Shown: positions 7,664 to 15,509, counted from the first letter of the stretch. The stretch is 35,595 nt of DNA from Ensifer sp. LC11 (GCF_001695835.1 NZ_MBSO01000038.1:1-35595); one strand, 5' to 3'. Notes: generated by a model from the sequence alone, not told the origin. Translations and numbers: made by a program.

Positions 7664-8515
7664 ATGAGTTTTGTCGTCCAGATGGTCGACGTCTTCGGTG
7701 CCGAACCGCTTTCCGGCAATCCGCTGGCGGTGGTCATTGGTGCCGACGCACTGGGGACGGAAGAACTGCAACGGTTGACGCGCTGGTTCAACCTCTCGGA
7801 GACGGCCTTTCTGCTGTCGCCCTCGCATCCGGGGGCGGACTACAGGGTCAGGATTTTCACGCTCGAAAGGGAAATGCCTTTTGCTGGCCACCCGACACTC
7901 GGGAGTTGCCATGCCTGGCTTTCGGCCGGGCACGCCCCGAAGAGGCAAACAGAGATCGTCCAGGAATGCGGAGCGGGGCTCGTTACCATTCGACGCGATC
8001 AAGGACGGCTTTCCTTCGGCGCTCCGCCACTGATCCGTTCCGGCACTCCGTCAAAGGATGAATTGACCGAGGCGCTGCACTTTCTGGGGATCGAACCATG
8101 CGAGGTCGTCGATGCCGCCTGGATCGACAACGGCCCCGGATGGCTGGGGATCCGGTTGGCTTCGGCGGAGAAAGTGCTTTCCCTGAACCCGGAACGAAGG
8201 TGGCCGCGCCGGATCGACATCGGCGTCGTTGGCCCCCATGCCCATGGTGACGTGGCCTTCGAGGTTCGGGCCTTTTTCAGCGATCATCTGGGCACAATCG
8301 TCGAGGACCCCGTCACCGGAAGTCTCAACGCCTCGCTGGCGCAATGGCTGTTCGCCGCAGGTGTGGTCGAGGAAGCCTATGTCGCCGCGCAAGGAACCCG
8401 CCTCGGTCGCAAGGGGCGCATTCATGTGACCCGCGACGAAGCCCGCCAGATCTGGGTCGGCGGCGAAACACGCACGCATGTCGAGGGACGATTGCAGGGG
8501 CTTTTAGAGCGATAG
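7664..8515 (+). CDS. PhzF-family epimerase/isomerase
   Basis: The 283-residue protein carries the PhzF hallmarks: an N-terminal VQMVDVFGAEPLSGNPLAVV, then LSETAFLLSP with the catalytic-type Glu, PFAGHPTLGSCHAWL, and a second half with VEDPVTGSLNASLAQWL. The fold is a pair of diaminopimelate-epimerase-like domains. Family members isomerise small acids (for example trans-2,3-dihydro-3-hydroxyanthranilate in phenazine synthesis), but most have unknown substrates, and no other phenazine gene is present here. ATG 7664 is preferred over 7586 because GAGGAG lies 8 bases upstream and the family N-terminus begins here. It lies 118 bp after LysE and probably shares its transcript. Confidence 0.9.
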   Translation: MSFVVQMVDVFGAEPLSGNPLAVVIGADALGTEELQRLTRWFNLSETAFLLSPSHPGADYRVRIFTLEREMPFAGHPTLGSCHAWLSAGHAPKRQTEIVQECGAGLVTIRRDQGRLSFGAPPLIRSGTPSKDELTEALHFLGIEPCEVVDAAWIDNGPGWLGIRLASAEKVLSLNPERRWPRRIDIGVVGPHAHGDVAFEVRAFFSDHLGTIVEDPVTGSLNASLAQWLFAAGVVEEAYVAAQGTRLGRKGRIHVTRDEARQIWVGGETRTHVEGRLQGLLER

Positions 8516-8775
8516 ACCAGGTGCATATCGCGTCGCGACAAGCCGGCTTGCATCGCCACTTGCCCGTTCGTCAGGCACCTCAAGACCGACCTGTATGGGA
8601 TGTCGACCTTCTCGACACGTTCAACGTTTGAAACAAGGAGTTATCAGCATGCCTGCGGCCGCCCTCCGAAGCCGCCGTTCACGACACGTTGCAGGCTTCG
8701 GCCGCTGACATATGGCTGATGGCACATTGTGATCCTCATGTTCGAAAGCCGTGCCATGCCGGAACGAAGGGTTCC
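8516..8775 (+). other. Gene-poor stretch with a tail-like frame and an inverted repeat
   Basis: Frame 3 from the PhzF end to TGA 8629-8631 reads on as PVRQAPQDRPVWDVDLLDTFNV, possibly the tail of a lost gene. AGGAG at 8636-8640 precedes a 19-codon frame (8649-8708). Within that frame GCGGC (8655-8659) and CGAAGCC (8667-8673) can pair with GGCTTCG (8694-8700) and GCCGC (8701-8705), giving a strong bulged hairpin. It could be an attenuator or a terminator before the rpiR relic. No function is assigned. Confidence 0.3.
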
Positions 8776-9559
8776 ATGCTCGATCTGATCAGGCAGTCTC
8801 TCTCAGTTCACTCGCGCCGAGCGCAGGATCGCCGAGGCGATCCTCGATACGCCGAGCAGCGCGTATCACCTGGTCGATCACGGGCGCAGCGCGGATCGCC
8901 AATGTCAGCGAGCCCTCGATCATTCGGTTCTGCCGGCGGCTCGAATGCGATGGCTTTCCCGATTTCCGCCTGAAGCTCGCCCAGCAGCTGGCCGTGCGTC
9001 AGGCACCGGTGAGCCCGGCGGAGAGCGGCGCCGACCCTTTTACGGGCCTCGTCGACGACGTTTTCAACCGCGCTGCTGAATCGTTGCGCGAAGCCAGGCA
9101 CGATCTCGATCTCGAGACGCTGCGACGCACCGTCGACCTGCTCGCCTGGGCCCTGCATCGACGTCTACGGCTATGGCGGCTCCGGCTTCCTCGCCGGGGA
9201 AACGCAGCACCGCCTCGCTTCGCTCGGTATCGCAAGCGTCGCCTATTCCGATCCGACGTTGCAAATGGTTTCGGCACCGCGCCTGACAGGAGAGGACGTG
9301 CTTTTCGTGCTGTCCTTCTCAGGCCGCACGAGCTACCTTATTTCAAACATCGAGATTGCCAAGAAAGCCGGCGCGCGTATAGTTTCCGTCTCTCCTGGCG
9401 GCTCCGTCGTCGCCCTCGCCGATGAAAACATCAATCTCAACGCCCACCGCGCCTCGACCCATCCCCTCTTCGTGCCGACCGGCCGCGCCCCCGATGTATG
9501 TGATGCTCGACGTGCTCTTTGCCCTGCTTGCGCGCAAGTGCGAGGCAGGTGCTTCATGA
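8776..9559 (+). pseudogene. RpiR-family regulator (HTH + SIS domain), multiply frameshifted
   Basis: The pieces of one RpiR-type sugar-metabolism regulator can be read only by changing frame. They are MLDLIRQSLS, then QFTRAERRIAEAILDTP in another frame, then ANVSEPSIIRFCRRLECDGF with DFRLKLAQQLAVRQ, then the SIS domain starting IDVYGYGGSGFLAGETQHRL and running through LTGEDVLFVLSFSGRTSYL, and a last piece MYVMLDVLFALLARK in yet another frame. Shifts lie near 8804, 8865-8915, 9150 and 9490, so the gene is not translated as a whole. The SIS domain would bind a phosphosugar. The decay is real if the sequence is accurate; four shifts in 800 bp are unlikely to be sequencing error. Confidence 0.75.
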
Positions 9560-9581
9560 ACCGGATGCAAGGACAATCGAC

Positions 9582-10166
9582 ATGGAAACGACCTTCTCTC
9601 CAGTGCTGACCGTTTGCGGGATCGACGAACTGCCGGGCCAAAGCAGCCGGAAGGTGACCCACGTCCTGTCGATCGTCGATCCGGAACTGCCGGAACTGGA
9701 GGCGTTCGGCAGCTACGGCGCACATCACCGCACGACCTTGCGCTTCCACGACATCATCGCCGCCGCACCGAACCAGGTGATGCCGCGCCCGGATCATGTC
9801 GAGGCAATCTTGCGCTTCGGCACCGACTTCCTGGCACGCGAGGACAAGCAGGCGTCGAGCCACGTTCTCGTGCATTGCCATATGGGCGTGTCGCGCTCAA
9901 CCGCCGCAATGCTGACCCTGATGGCGCAAGCAAACCCGGACGAGCCAGGCGAGAGCCTCTTTGCCCGTCTGGCGGCCATCCGTCCGCAGGCCTGGCCCAA
10001 TTCCCAGATGATCGGCTTTGCCGATGAACAACTCGGCCGCGGGAGCGACCTCACCACGGCGCTCCGCCGCCATTACGGTCGCCAGATCCGGAACCGCCCG
10101 GAGTTCACCGAGTGGATGACCACCCTTGGCCGCCAGGCTGAATTGAAGATGGCCGTATTGGACTGA
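9582..10166 (+). CDS. Tyrosine/dual-specificity protein phosphatase-like protein
   Basis: The 194-residue protein contains a cysteine-phosphatase loop, HCHMGVSRST, with Cys99 and Arg105 fitting CX5R, and an upstream LRFHDI with Asp57 as a possible general acid. This is the layout of small dual-specificity-type phosphatases that dephosphorylate proteins or other phosphoesters through a phosphocysteine intermediate. Proteins of this kind are often annotated in rhizobia as tyrosine phosphatase family or conserved hypothetical. No signal peptide is seen, so it is probably cytoplasmic. ATG 9582 has AAGGA 8 bases upstream; an earlier in-frame start at 9519 lies inside the rpiR relic. It appears intact although its neighbours on both sides are decayed. 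Confidence 0.8.
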   Translation: METTFSPVLTVCGIDELPGQSSRKVTHVLSIVDPELPELEAFGSYGAHHRTTLRFHDIIAAAPNQVMPRPDHVEAILRFGTDFLAREDKQASSHVLVHCHMGVSRSTAAMLTLMAQANPDEPGESLFARLAAIRPQAWPNSQMIGFADEQLGRGSDLTTALRRHYGRQIRNRPEFTEWMTTLGRQAELKMAVLD

Positions 10167-10546
10167 CGTCGTCGGCCGCCGCTCCGGCGCCCCAGCCGGT
10201 CGGCGGTGGTGCCGGGTTGCGACGAAGCCGCGCTCGACACATCAAGATCGAAGGTGTTGTTTCAAGGATGAGGCCAGGAATAATCGTTTGGGCTCGAGAG
10301 CCCTCTTATTTCTGCACCTGAAGCTGGTATCGGTGCGATCACAAGGCTGATTTAGTGCAAGGGAATTTGCGACGCCGCGCGCGGGGCGCGCTTGCAGACG
10401 CCTTCGGTGTCGCAATGGACGAACTCGGGTAAACATAAGGACATCCAACCGTAGTTTGGGCGTCCTTTCCACGTCCGTCGAGCACCTCGGCGGGCTCGAT
10501 GCGACGCACGGATGAAGAAGACACAGCCGTTTCGGGGATGCGTTAG
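10167..10546. other. Non-coding stretch with a stem-loop
   Basis: No protein-like frame was found. AAGGAC (10437-10442) pairs with GTCCTT (10462-10467), with an inner CCAA/TTGG helix, giving a terminator-like hairpin. The plus-strand frame ending LADAFGVAMDELG at about 10429 vaguely resembles the end of a Cro/C1-type helix-turn-helix domain but is too short to call. The stretch looks like eroded DNA. Confidence 0.35.
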
Positions 10547-10805
10547 CTTGAGGACCGCTTCGTCGGCGACGGCCTAAACGACGCGCCCGCGCTTGCTGCC
10601 GCACATGTTTCCATGGCGCCGGCGACCGCCGCCGATGTCGGCCGCAGTACTGCGGACTTCGTGTTCCTGCGCGAAAGCCTCTCGTCTGTCCCGGTTGCCT
10701 GCGAAGTTGCCAGCGACTGCGCCGGCGGCGTCACGCCGCTGATCGCCGCCCTTGCCATGTCAGGACGATCGCTTGCCGTCGTTGCCAATGCGTACCGAAG
10801 ACTAC
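10547..10805 (+). pseudogene. C-terminal relic of a heavy-metal P-type ATPase
   Basis: The frame reads [20 protein letters not shown] then [20 protein letters not shown] and [21 protein letters not shown]. This is the hinge motif GDGxNDAPAL plus the final membrane segment of heavy-metal-translocating P1B ATPases (FixI/CopA-like). The frame begins after a stop at 10544, has lost the membrane region that should lie between SLSSVPVA and the final helix, and runs into unrelated sequence after about 10800. Everything upstream of the hinge (membrane metal site, phosphorylation Asp) is absent. It is a dead fragment. Confidence 0.7.
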
Positions 10806-10949
10806 ATGATCCCGGTCGAGGCCCAGCGCATGATGGCAAAGCGCGCCGGTGCCACCACCGTCGACCAGGCCGGCTCCCATGCCGTCTACGTCTCACAGCC
10901 CAAGGCCGTCGCCAACATCATCGAAAAGGCCGCAAACACCGCCGAGTGA
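10791..10949 (+). pseudogene. C-terminal relic of an alpha/beta hydrolase
   Basis: A frame shifted from the ATPase relic reads [20 protein letters not shown], then [20 protein letters not shown] to a TGA at 10947-10949. This matches the C-terminus of haloperoxidase-like alpha/beta hydrolases, with the Asp of EDYMIP and the His of GSHAVY as the last two members of the usual catalytic triad. The nucleophile half is missing. Its junction with the ATPase relic near 10790-10805 marks a deletion. Confidence 0.65.
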
Positions 10950-10971
10950 ACCAACCAGCCAAAACCTGCCC

Positions 10972-10997
10972 CCCCCGGACGAAACCTTGCCCGGGGG
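10972..10997. terminator. Putative bidirectional terminator hairpin
   Basis: CCCCCGG (10972-10978) pairs perfectly with CCGGGGG (10991-10997) around a 12-base loop, between the rightward hydrolase relic and the end of the leftward SnoaL-pcm operon at 11015. T-rich bases follow on the plus strand (TTTCGATTT) and GGTTTTGG on the minus strand. Confidence 0.5.
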
Positions 10998-11014
10998 TTT
11001 CGATTTGGCGTTTC

Positions 11015-11353
11015 TCAGATGGCAAATCGCAACAGCGCGGCCGCCAGCGCGCCGAGGCCAATACCCACGCCGAGCGCCAGCCATACGCGGTAGCCGGCCA
11101 GCCACATGGCCGCGAGCTTTCCCATCGAAAGCCCCTGCCCGCCGATCTGAGCCATCAGGCTCAGCATGTCCGAGCAAATCCACTCCTCGGCAATCTTGCC
11201 GTCTGCAATGCGGTAGATCTCGGTACTTTCGTATTTCACCTTCTTTCCAGTCGGCTGGATGCCGAGGAACTCGCCGGCATGGGTGCCGGATATCAACAGC
11301 CGTACCGCGACCTCCGATCTGGAATAAAGCCTTGCGACGTCTGCTGATCGCAT
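11015..11353 (-). CDS. Half-length SnoaL-like (ester cyclase type) protein with C-terminal membrane segment
   Basis: The 112-residue product matches only the C-terminal half of SnoaL-type polyketide-cyclase/ester-cyclase proteins: [20 protein letters not shown], then [20 protein letters not shown]. It continues into a hydrophobic helix (about residues 82-110, [20 protein letters not shown] and on) that is not part of the usual fold. The N-terminal half, with the first helix pair, is missing. Its ATG overlaps the TGA of the upstream membrane methyltransferase by one base (TGATG), a coupling arrangement that argues it is still translated. It may be a decayed gene kept at an operon end or a genuine membrane-tethered variant. 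Confidence 0.5.
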   Translation of the reverse strand: MRSADVARLYSRSEVAVRLLISGTHAGEFLGIQPTGKKVKYESTEIYRIADGKIAEEWICSDMLSLMAQIGGQGLSMGKLAAMWLAGYRVWLALGVGIGLGALAAALLRFAI

Positions 11354-13782
11354 CAACCCCACGACCCGGCGAGTAAGGCCGGCGCGGCAAGATAGAGGAT
11401 CGTGGCTATCGTCACGACGCCAGTGAACCCGATGTGCGTTGCAAGCAGTGCAGCGAGGATCGCGCTCAGCACTGACGCACAGCCATTGATCCCCCACGCC
11501 CAGGGAAGAAATTCCTCCGAGCGTGCGCCGACGTGGCCGAGTCCGAGGGGGAACGGCATCCCCATGAAGACAGCGAGCGGCGCGATGAGGAGGAGTGCGA
11601 TTGCGATCTTCGCGGCATCCGGGAGTGCCAGCAGGCGTTCGAGTATCAAGGGCAGTACGAGCAGGTATGTGCCAGCCAGGAATGCGATCACCACGACAGC
11701 GAGGGTGATGCCACGCACCGCCGATCCGCATCCGACCGCCGCCACCCAGCGTGCAGCCAGGGCGCTGCCGAGACCTGCGAAGGCAAGGAAACCCGCAAGC
11801 ACGACAGCGACAGCGTAGAGCGGATGGCCGAGGAACAGCACGAAGCGCTGGATGAAGGCGATCTCGATGAAGAGGAAGGCCAGGCCCAAGGCGAGGAAAT
11901 AGAGCCCGAAGCGAAGCCGGGGTACGGCTCTCCCGAGCGCGCACCGGCGAAGCCAGAGCGGCAACAGGATCAGGACGGCGCTGAGGATCGCGGCCTGGGC
12001 GAGCGTCGCCGCCAGGATCAGGTAGCCCCAGTCGAGCATCGCTGCCCCACCTTGGGTGCGCAGCGTCAGGAGTTCGGGCAAGGCGCGCCAACGGAAAAAG
12101 TCAAAGAAATAGGGCCGATTGTCCGTGGCCGGTGCAATATCGAACTTGTAGCGCTCGGTGAAATCGGCTCGCTTGGGGCCGAGGAGAGCGACGGCTCCCT
12201 CGTAGAGATATTCCTGGTCGAGTTGATTGTAGCGGTTCACGTCGCTCGCGGAGATGCCTGGGACCCAGGATATGTCAAAGAAATTCTCGGCCGCGAAGCC
12301 GCGGATGGCTGCGACGTCCTCACCAGTGAACGGCGACTTGGCGACGAGCAGGGTTGCGGTATTCCAGCTCCGGATCAGCGCCAGGTGCCGGCTGGGCTGG
12401 GACACGCCATCCGCTTCAAGCGCTGCGGTTGCAGTGGCGAACAGCTTGAGGATGTCGCGCGGCGGCACCCGCAGCCATCGCGTGATGGCGACGACGCCCT
12501 CTGGTTTCAGTACCGCTAGGTAATCCCGCAGTGCCTCCACAGTATAGGTGTAGTTCTCATGCATGCTTTGCACCCCGGCCGCGGCTGCGCTGAAGGAGTC
12601 AAGGAGCGGCATCTGGATCAGGTCGTAACGCTCGCCAGTGGTCGCAGCGAAGGCGCGTGCCTCGGCTAGATGCAGATGCACGTTCGGTCGGCTGAAGATG
12701 CCGCCGACGAAATTCGCGAAACGATTGCGAGCCAGGTCGATCATCTGCGGGTTGACCTCTACAGCGTCCACGATATCGGCTCCGGCGCGCAGCGCCAGCA
12801 GCACCTGCTCGCCGCCACCAGCACCGAGGACCAGCGTTCGCGGCCGCGCAAGCATGCGGTACGGGAGCGCCGCCGTTGTCCGGTCGAGATAAGCGACCGT
12901 CGCCGGATCGCCGCCATAGGCGGTCATCGCCGTAATACTGTCGCCATCGCTGAAGACGGCGAGTTGCGCGGGCGGTTCTTGGGTGTTGGCGAGGCTGAGG
13001 CCCGGTGCGTGCCGGAAAGGGACGGTCGGGCTCTCGACGACCGTCAGCAGTCCGAGCGGGCTTGATCGCTCCTCGACCACCCATGCATTCGGGACGTCGA
13101 GAGCCATGCTTAGGCCCTTGTACTGCGACATGTGCGGACCGGTGGCCGTAAAGGACGGTGGCAGCCACACCGCGATGACGGCGGCTGCAAGCCCGAGGCT
13201 GCCCGCGGCGAGCCGCCGATGACGACCCATGCCCGTCGCGGCGAGGGCAGCTGCTGCAAATCCCAACGCCGCGATGAGGCGCAGTGCCGCAGAGGGAAAG
13301 ACCAGGAACAAGAGTCCGACGATGCCCAGTGCCCCGACCCCAGCGCCGACCAGGTCGAAGGCATAGACGCGTCCTATCTGGCCAGGATGGCGGCTGAAGG
13401 CAAGGCCGATACAGGTTGCGCCAAAAAAGAACGGCAGGACCAGGAGAGCATAGCTGGCCGCGAGCCAACCGAGCTGGCTCGGATTCCAGACGACCTCGAG
13501 CGCGTTGAACGGCAGGCGTTCGGCACCGGCGAAGCTGGCAACCGCAGTGATGCCGAAGAGCGCTGCCGACGCTGCGAAGGCGGCCGGGTACCATTTCACC
13601 AGGGGGCGGCGGGCCAAGGCAACGAACGTACCGCTCGCGCCGAAGCCCAGGAGTGCGATGCTTATGATCATATAGGCAAATTGATGCCACTGAATGATCG
13701 AAAAGAGCCGCATCAGGAGCACTTCGTGAGCAAGGGTTGCCGCCGATATGAGACCAACCGGCAGCAGGCGCCCCACTCTCAT
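11353..13782 (-). CDS. Polytopic membrane protein with spermidine-synthase-like methyltransferase domain (809 aa)
   Basis: The N-terminal part (about residues 1-215) has repeated hydrophobic segments. A soluble Rossmann methyltransferase-like domain follows (about 225-590) with the SAM-type motif TLVLGAGGGEQVLLALRAGA followed by DAVEVNPQMIDLARNRF. The C-terminal part (about 610-809) again has six or so membrane helices. This is the architecture of SpeE-like membrane proteins annotated as spermidine synthase family, most of uncharacterised function. The acidic residue in DAVEVNP would contact the nucleoside. It overlaps the upstream pcm gene by 4 bases (ATGA) and the downstream SnoaL gene by one base, so the three are one operon. 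True aminopropyl transfer is doubtful. A methyltransferase or modifying role at the membrane is possible. Confidence 0.8.
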   Translation of the reverse strand: MRVGRLLPVGLISAATLAHEVLLMRLFSIIQWHQFAYMIISIALLGFGASGTFVALARRPLVKWYPAAFAASAALFGITAVASFAGAERLPFNALEVVWNPSQLGWLAASYALLVLPFFFGATCIGLAFSRHPGQIGRVYAFDLVGAGVGALGIVGLLFLVFPSAALRLIAALGFAAAALAATGMGRHRRLAAGSLGLAAAVIAVWLPPSFTATGPHMSQYKGLSMALDVPNAWVVEERSSPLGLLTVVESPTVPFRHAPGLSLANTQEPPAQLAVFSDGDSITAMTAYGGDPATVAYLDRTTAALPYRMLARPRTLVLGAGGGEQVLLALRAGADIVDAVEVNPQMIDLARNRFANFVGGIFSRPNVHLHLAEARAFAATTGERYDLIQMPLLDSFSAAAAGVQSMHENYTYTVEALRDYLAVLKPEGVVAITRWLRVPPRDILKLFATATAALEADGVSQPSRHLALIRSWNTATLLVAKSPFTGEDVAAIRGFAAENFFDISWVPGISASDVNRYNQLDQEYLYEGAVALLGPKRADFTERYKFDIAPATDNRPYFFDFFRWRALPELLTLRTQGGAAMLDWGYLILAATLAQAAILSAVLILLPLWLRRCALGRAVPRLRFGLYFLALGLAFLFIEIAFIQRFVLFLGHPLYAVAVVLAGFLAFAGLGSALAARWVAAVGCGSAVRGITLAVVVIAFLAGTYLLVLPLILERLLALPDAAKIAIALLLIAPLAVFMGMPFPLGLGHVGARSEEFLPWAWGINGCASVLSAILAALLATHIGFTGVVTIATILYLAAPALLAGSWG

Positions 13783-14531
13783 CGGGCCCTACCTCCCCTC
13801 AGCGGCACAAAGGCCACCGGCAGCAGCTGCCGGGTCGTGATGCTTCCATCCCGTCGCTTCTCGACCAGCATGAGAAACTGGGTCGCGAAGGGGCCGCCCA
13901 CGGGGACGACCATCCGGCCCCCCTTGGCGAGTTGCTCGACCAGCGGCGGCGGGATGTGACTGGCAGCGGCAGTCACCACGATACCGTCGAAAGGCGCTTG
14001 CGCAGGCCAACCATAGTAACCGTCGCCCACCTTCACCTCGACATTGTCGAAGCGGAGCTCCGCCAATCGGGCGGCCGCCCTTTCGCCCAGTTCGGGTATG
14101 ATTTCAATCGAGTAAACCTTCGCTGTGAGCGGCGACAAGACGGCTGCCTGATAACCCGAGCCAGTGCCGATCTCGAGGACGGTGTCGCCAGGCCCAACGT
14201 TGATCAGGTCGGTCATCAGCGCGACGATAAAGGGTTGAGAGATGGTCTGGCCGTATCCGATCGGCAGTGGCCGATCTTGATAAGCCGCGCCGCGCTGCTC
14301 CTCTGGCACAAAAAAGTGGCGCGGCACCTTTCCGATCGTCTCCAGCACAGCCGGATCGATGCCCTGACCTTCCACCGCTGACGGCGCCGAGCGGGCGTGC
14401 AATTTGATCGTCTCGATCATCGCTGCACGCTCGCCGAGGCGATCCTGAGCGAGCACAGTTGTCGAAACCACGGCGGCAGCGCTTGTGAGAATCGTCGCCA
14501 TTAATGCTTGGCACTGGGCTAGAGGACGCAT
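13779..14531 (-). CDS. pcm: Protein-L-isoaspartate O-methyltransferase with signal peptide
   Basis: The enzyme methylates isoaspartyl residues in damaged proteins using SAM. Seen here are a family N-terminus (VPRHFFVPEEQRGAAYQDRP, then PIGYGQTISQPFIVALM), SAM motif I VLEIGTGSGYQAAVL around residue 118, and a PVGGPFATQFLMLVEK segment near the end. Unlike the cytoplasmic enzyme it begins with a hydrophobic leader (about residues 8-29, ending VLAQD), consistent with export to the periplasm. The 250-residue start at 14531 is chosen for its GGGAGAGAG ribosome site and for this leader; the frame stays open to 15071 but that part is not protein-like. The TGA overlaps the next gene by ATGA. Confidence 0.85.
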   Translation of the reverse strand: MRPLAQCQALMATILTSAAAVVSTTVLAQDRLGERAAMIETIKLHARSAPSAVEGQGIDPAVLETIGKVPRHFFVPEEQRGAAYQDRPLPIGYGQTISQPFIVALMTDLINVGPGDTVLEIGTGSGYQAAVLSPLTAKVYSIEIIPELGERAAARLAELRFDNVEVKVGDGYYGWPAQAPFDGIVVTAAASHIPPPLVEQLAKGGRMVVPVGGPFATQFLMLVEKRRDGSITTRQLLPVAFVPLRGGRAR

Positions 14532-14708
14532 GAACTCTCTCCCGGCTATAACGCCAGAGTATAGTCGCGGCTGCGGCAATTTTGAACAAACCTCGCCCGG
14601 CATCCTGCGCAAGGCTGCAATTTTACCTACGGCACTGTCCAATGACGGGGCATAATTTATCCTCACCATTGTCAACGCGCAGTACCTCCTCCCAGGGAGA
14701 CGACAAAG

Positions 14709-14735
14709 AGACCCCCTCCTCCTGGCTCGGGGTCT
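14709..14735. other. Stem-loop in the divergent pcm / DUF6494 intergenic region
   Basis: AGACCCC (14709-14715) pairs with GGGGTCT (14729-14735) around a 13-base loop, followed on the plus strand by ATTTCT. It lies in the 294-bp region between the leftward pcm operon and the rightward DUF6494 gene, which also holds a G-run at 14749-14758. It could be a leader hairpin or terminator. No promoter box is clear. Confidence 0.3.
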
Positions 14736-14825
14736 ATTTCTATGGCGCGGGGGGGGGCGGCACCGTCCTTCCTTGACGGCTTGCCTTCCCTTACAATCCT
14801 TCCCGGATAGGAGAGGAGTTCCGCC

Positions 14826-15017
14826 ATGAGTGAAGACGCCTTCAACATGTCGATCCGCAAGTTCCTGAAGGAAGTCGGCGTCACATCCCAGCCCAAGATC
14901 GAGGAGACCGTGCGCGAAAGGCAGATCGGCGGCAAGAAGTTGAAGGTCCGCATGACGCTGACGGCGGAAGGCACCGAACTCAACCACGTGGTGGACGGCG
15001 AGATCGAACTTCCATAG
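14826..15017 (+). CDS. DUF6494-family small protein
   Basis: This 63-residue protein of unknown function has the conserved start MSEDAFNMSIRKFLKEVGVT and the RERQIGGKKLKVRMTLTAEG stretch that I associate with small alphaproteobacterial DUF6494 proteins. It is charged, has no membrane segment and is probably cytoplasmic. A strong ribosome site (GGAGAGGAG, 14811-14819) precedes the ATG. A GC-rich inverted repeat (CCGGCAAC with GTTGCGCCGG, about 15020-15047) follows its stop. It stands alone beside the IS21 relic. Confidence 0.75.
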   Translation: MSEDAFNMSIRKFLKEVGVTSQPKIEETVRERQIGGKKLKVRMTLTAEGTELNHVVDGEIELP

Positions 15018-15088
15018 GCCGGCAACGCGATCGAGTTGCGCCGGAGGCAACTGCGGGCGTCGTCCGGCCATGAGCAGACGTCATCCTA

Positions 15089-15322
15089 GTGATCGACATG
15101 GCGTTATTGAGCGTGATCGGACGCTGGCATTTTCGAGAGCATTTATCGATCCGGGAGATTTGCTGCAGGACCGGCCTGTCCCGAAATATCATCCGCAAAT
15201 ATCTGCGATCGAACGGCGTGGAGCCGAGGTTCAAGGTGCCGGATCGACCGAGTAAGCTCTCCCCCTTCGCCACCAGTTACGGCATCGGGCCAGACCCAAC
15301 AGCTATCCCTTGCAAAGAATAG
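15089..15322 (+). mobile_element. IS21-family transposase (IstA) N-terminal fragment
   Basis: The frame starting GTG 15089 reads MALLSVIGRWHFREHLSIRE, then TGLSRNIIRKYLRSNGVEPR and DRPSKLSPFA. This is the helix-turn-helix N-terminus of IS21-family IstA transposases. Homology stops near 15268 after about 60 residues and the frame ends at 15322 in unrelated sequence. The DDE catalytic core and the IstB helper ATPase are missing, so the element is dead. No terminal repeats were found. Confidence 0.75.
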
Positions 15323-15417
15323 GGATCGGTTCATGATCCGCGAGAGGCATCCACCTTGATGTATGACCACGGATGTACTGGCACGCTCGGCCGATCCTCG
15401 AATCTACAGGGCGGAAT

Positions 15418-15492
15418 GGGGTCTTAGGTCAGCTGGGAAGCGCCGCGATGGGACAGCGGCGGTCGTGGTCTCGACTCCCTTCGGCTCCACCA
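15418..15492 (+). tRNA. Decayed tRNA-Ala-like sequence (pseudo-tRNA)
   Basis: The 75-base stretch begins GGGGTCTTAGGTCAGCTGGG and ends TCGGCTCCACCA, closely following rhizobial-type tRNA-Ala (GGGGCCTTAGCTCAGCTGGG ... AGGCTCCACCA) with one base deleted in the D loop. CCA is encoded at 15490-15492. The acceptor stem still forms with two G-T pairs and one mismatch, and the anticodon stem with four pairs. The D and T stems have several mismatches. The anticodon position reads GGG rather than an Ala anticodon. It is most likely a non-functional relic, perhaps left by an integrated element. Comparison with tRNA-Ala is from memory. Confidence 0.5.
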
Positions 15493-15509
15493 ACATGACC
15501 TGACCTAAG
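15423..15509. repeat. Perfect 10-bp inverted repeat bracketing the tRNA-like sequence
   Basis: CTTAGGTCAG (15423-15432) is exactly complementary to CTGACCTAAG (15500-15509). The left arm is the 5' part of the tRNA-like sequence and the right arm lies 7 bases past its CCA. The RNA could fold as one long hairpin, or the right arm may mark an element boundary. Confidence 0.55.

Noticed and set aside
437-8515. Phenazine biosynthesis cluster
   Set aside because: PhzF-like proteins are common outside phenazine pathways, and no other phz gene is present.
10429-10467. End of a Cro/C1-type regulator upstream of the stem-loop
   Set aside because: Only about 15 residues (LADAFGVAMDELG) look right, and there is no helix-turn-helix before them.
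11533-13959. Plus-strand frames over the membrane methyltransferase and the end of pcm
   Set aside because: Glu/Arg/Gln-rich shadows of hydrophobic minus-strand coding sequence.
15418-15492. Functional tRNA at this place
   Set aside because: D-stem and T-stem mismatches, a deleted D-loop base and a non-Ala anticodon position make a working tRNA improbable. It is listed as a decayed tRNA-like sequence instead.
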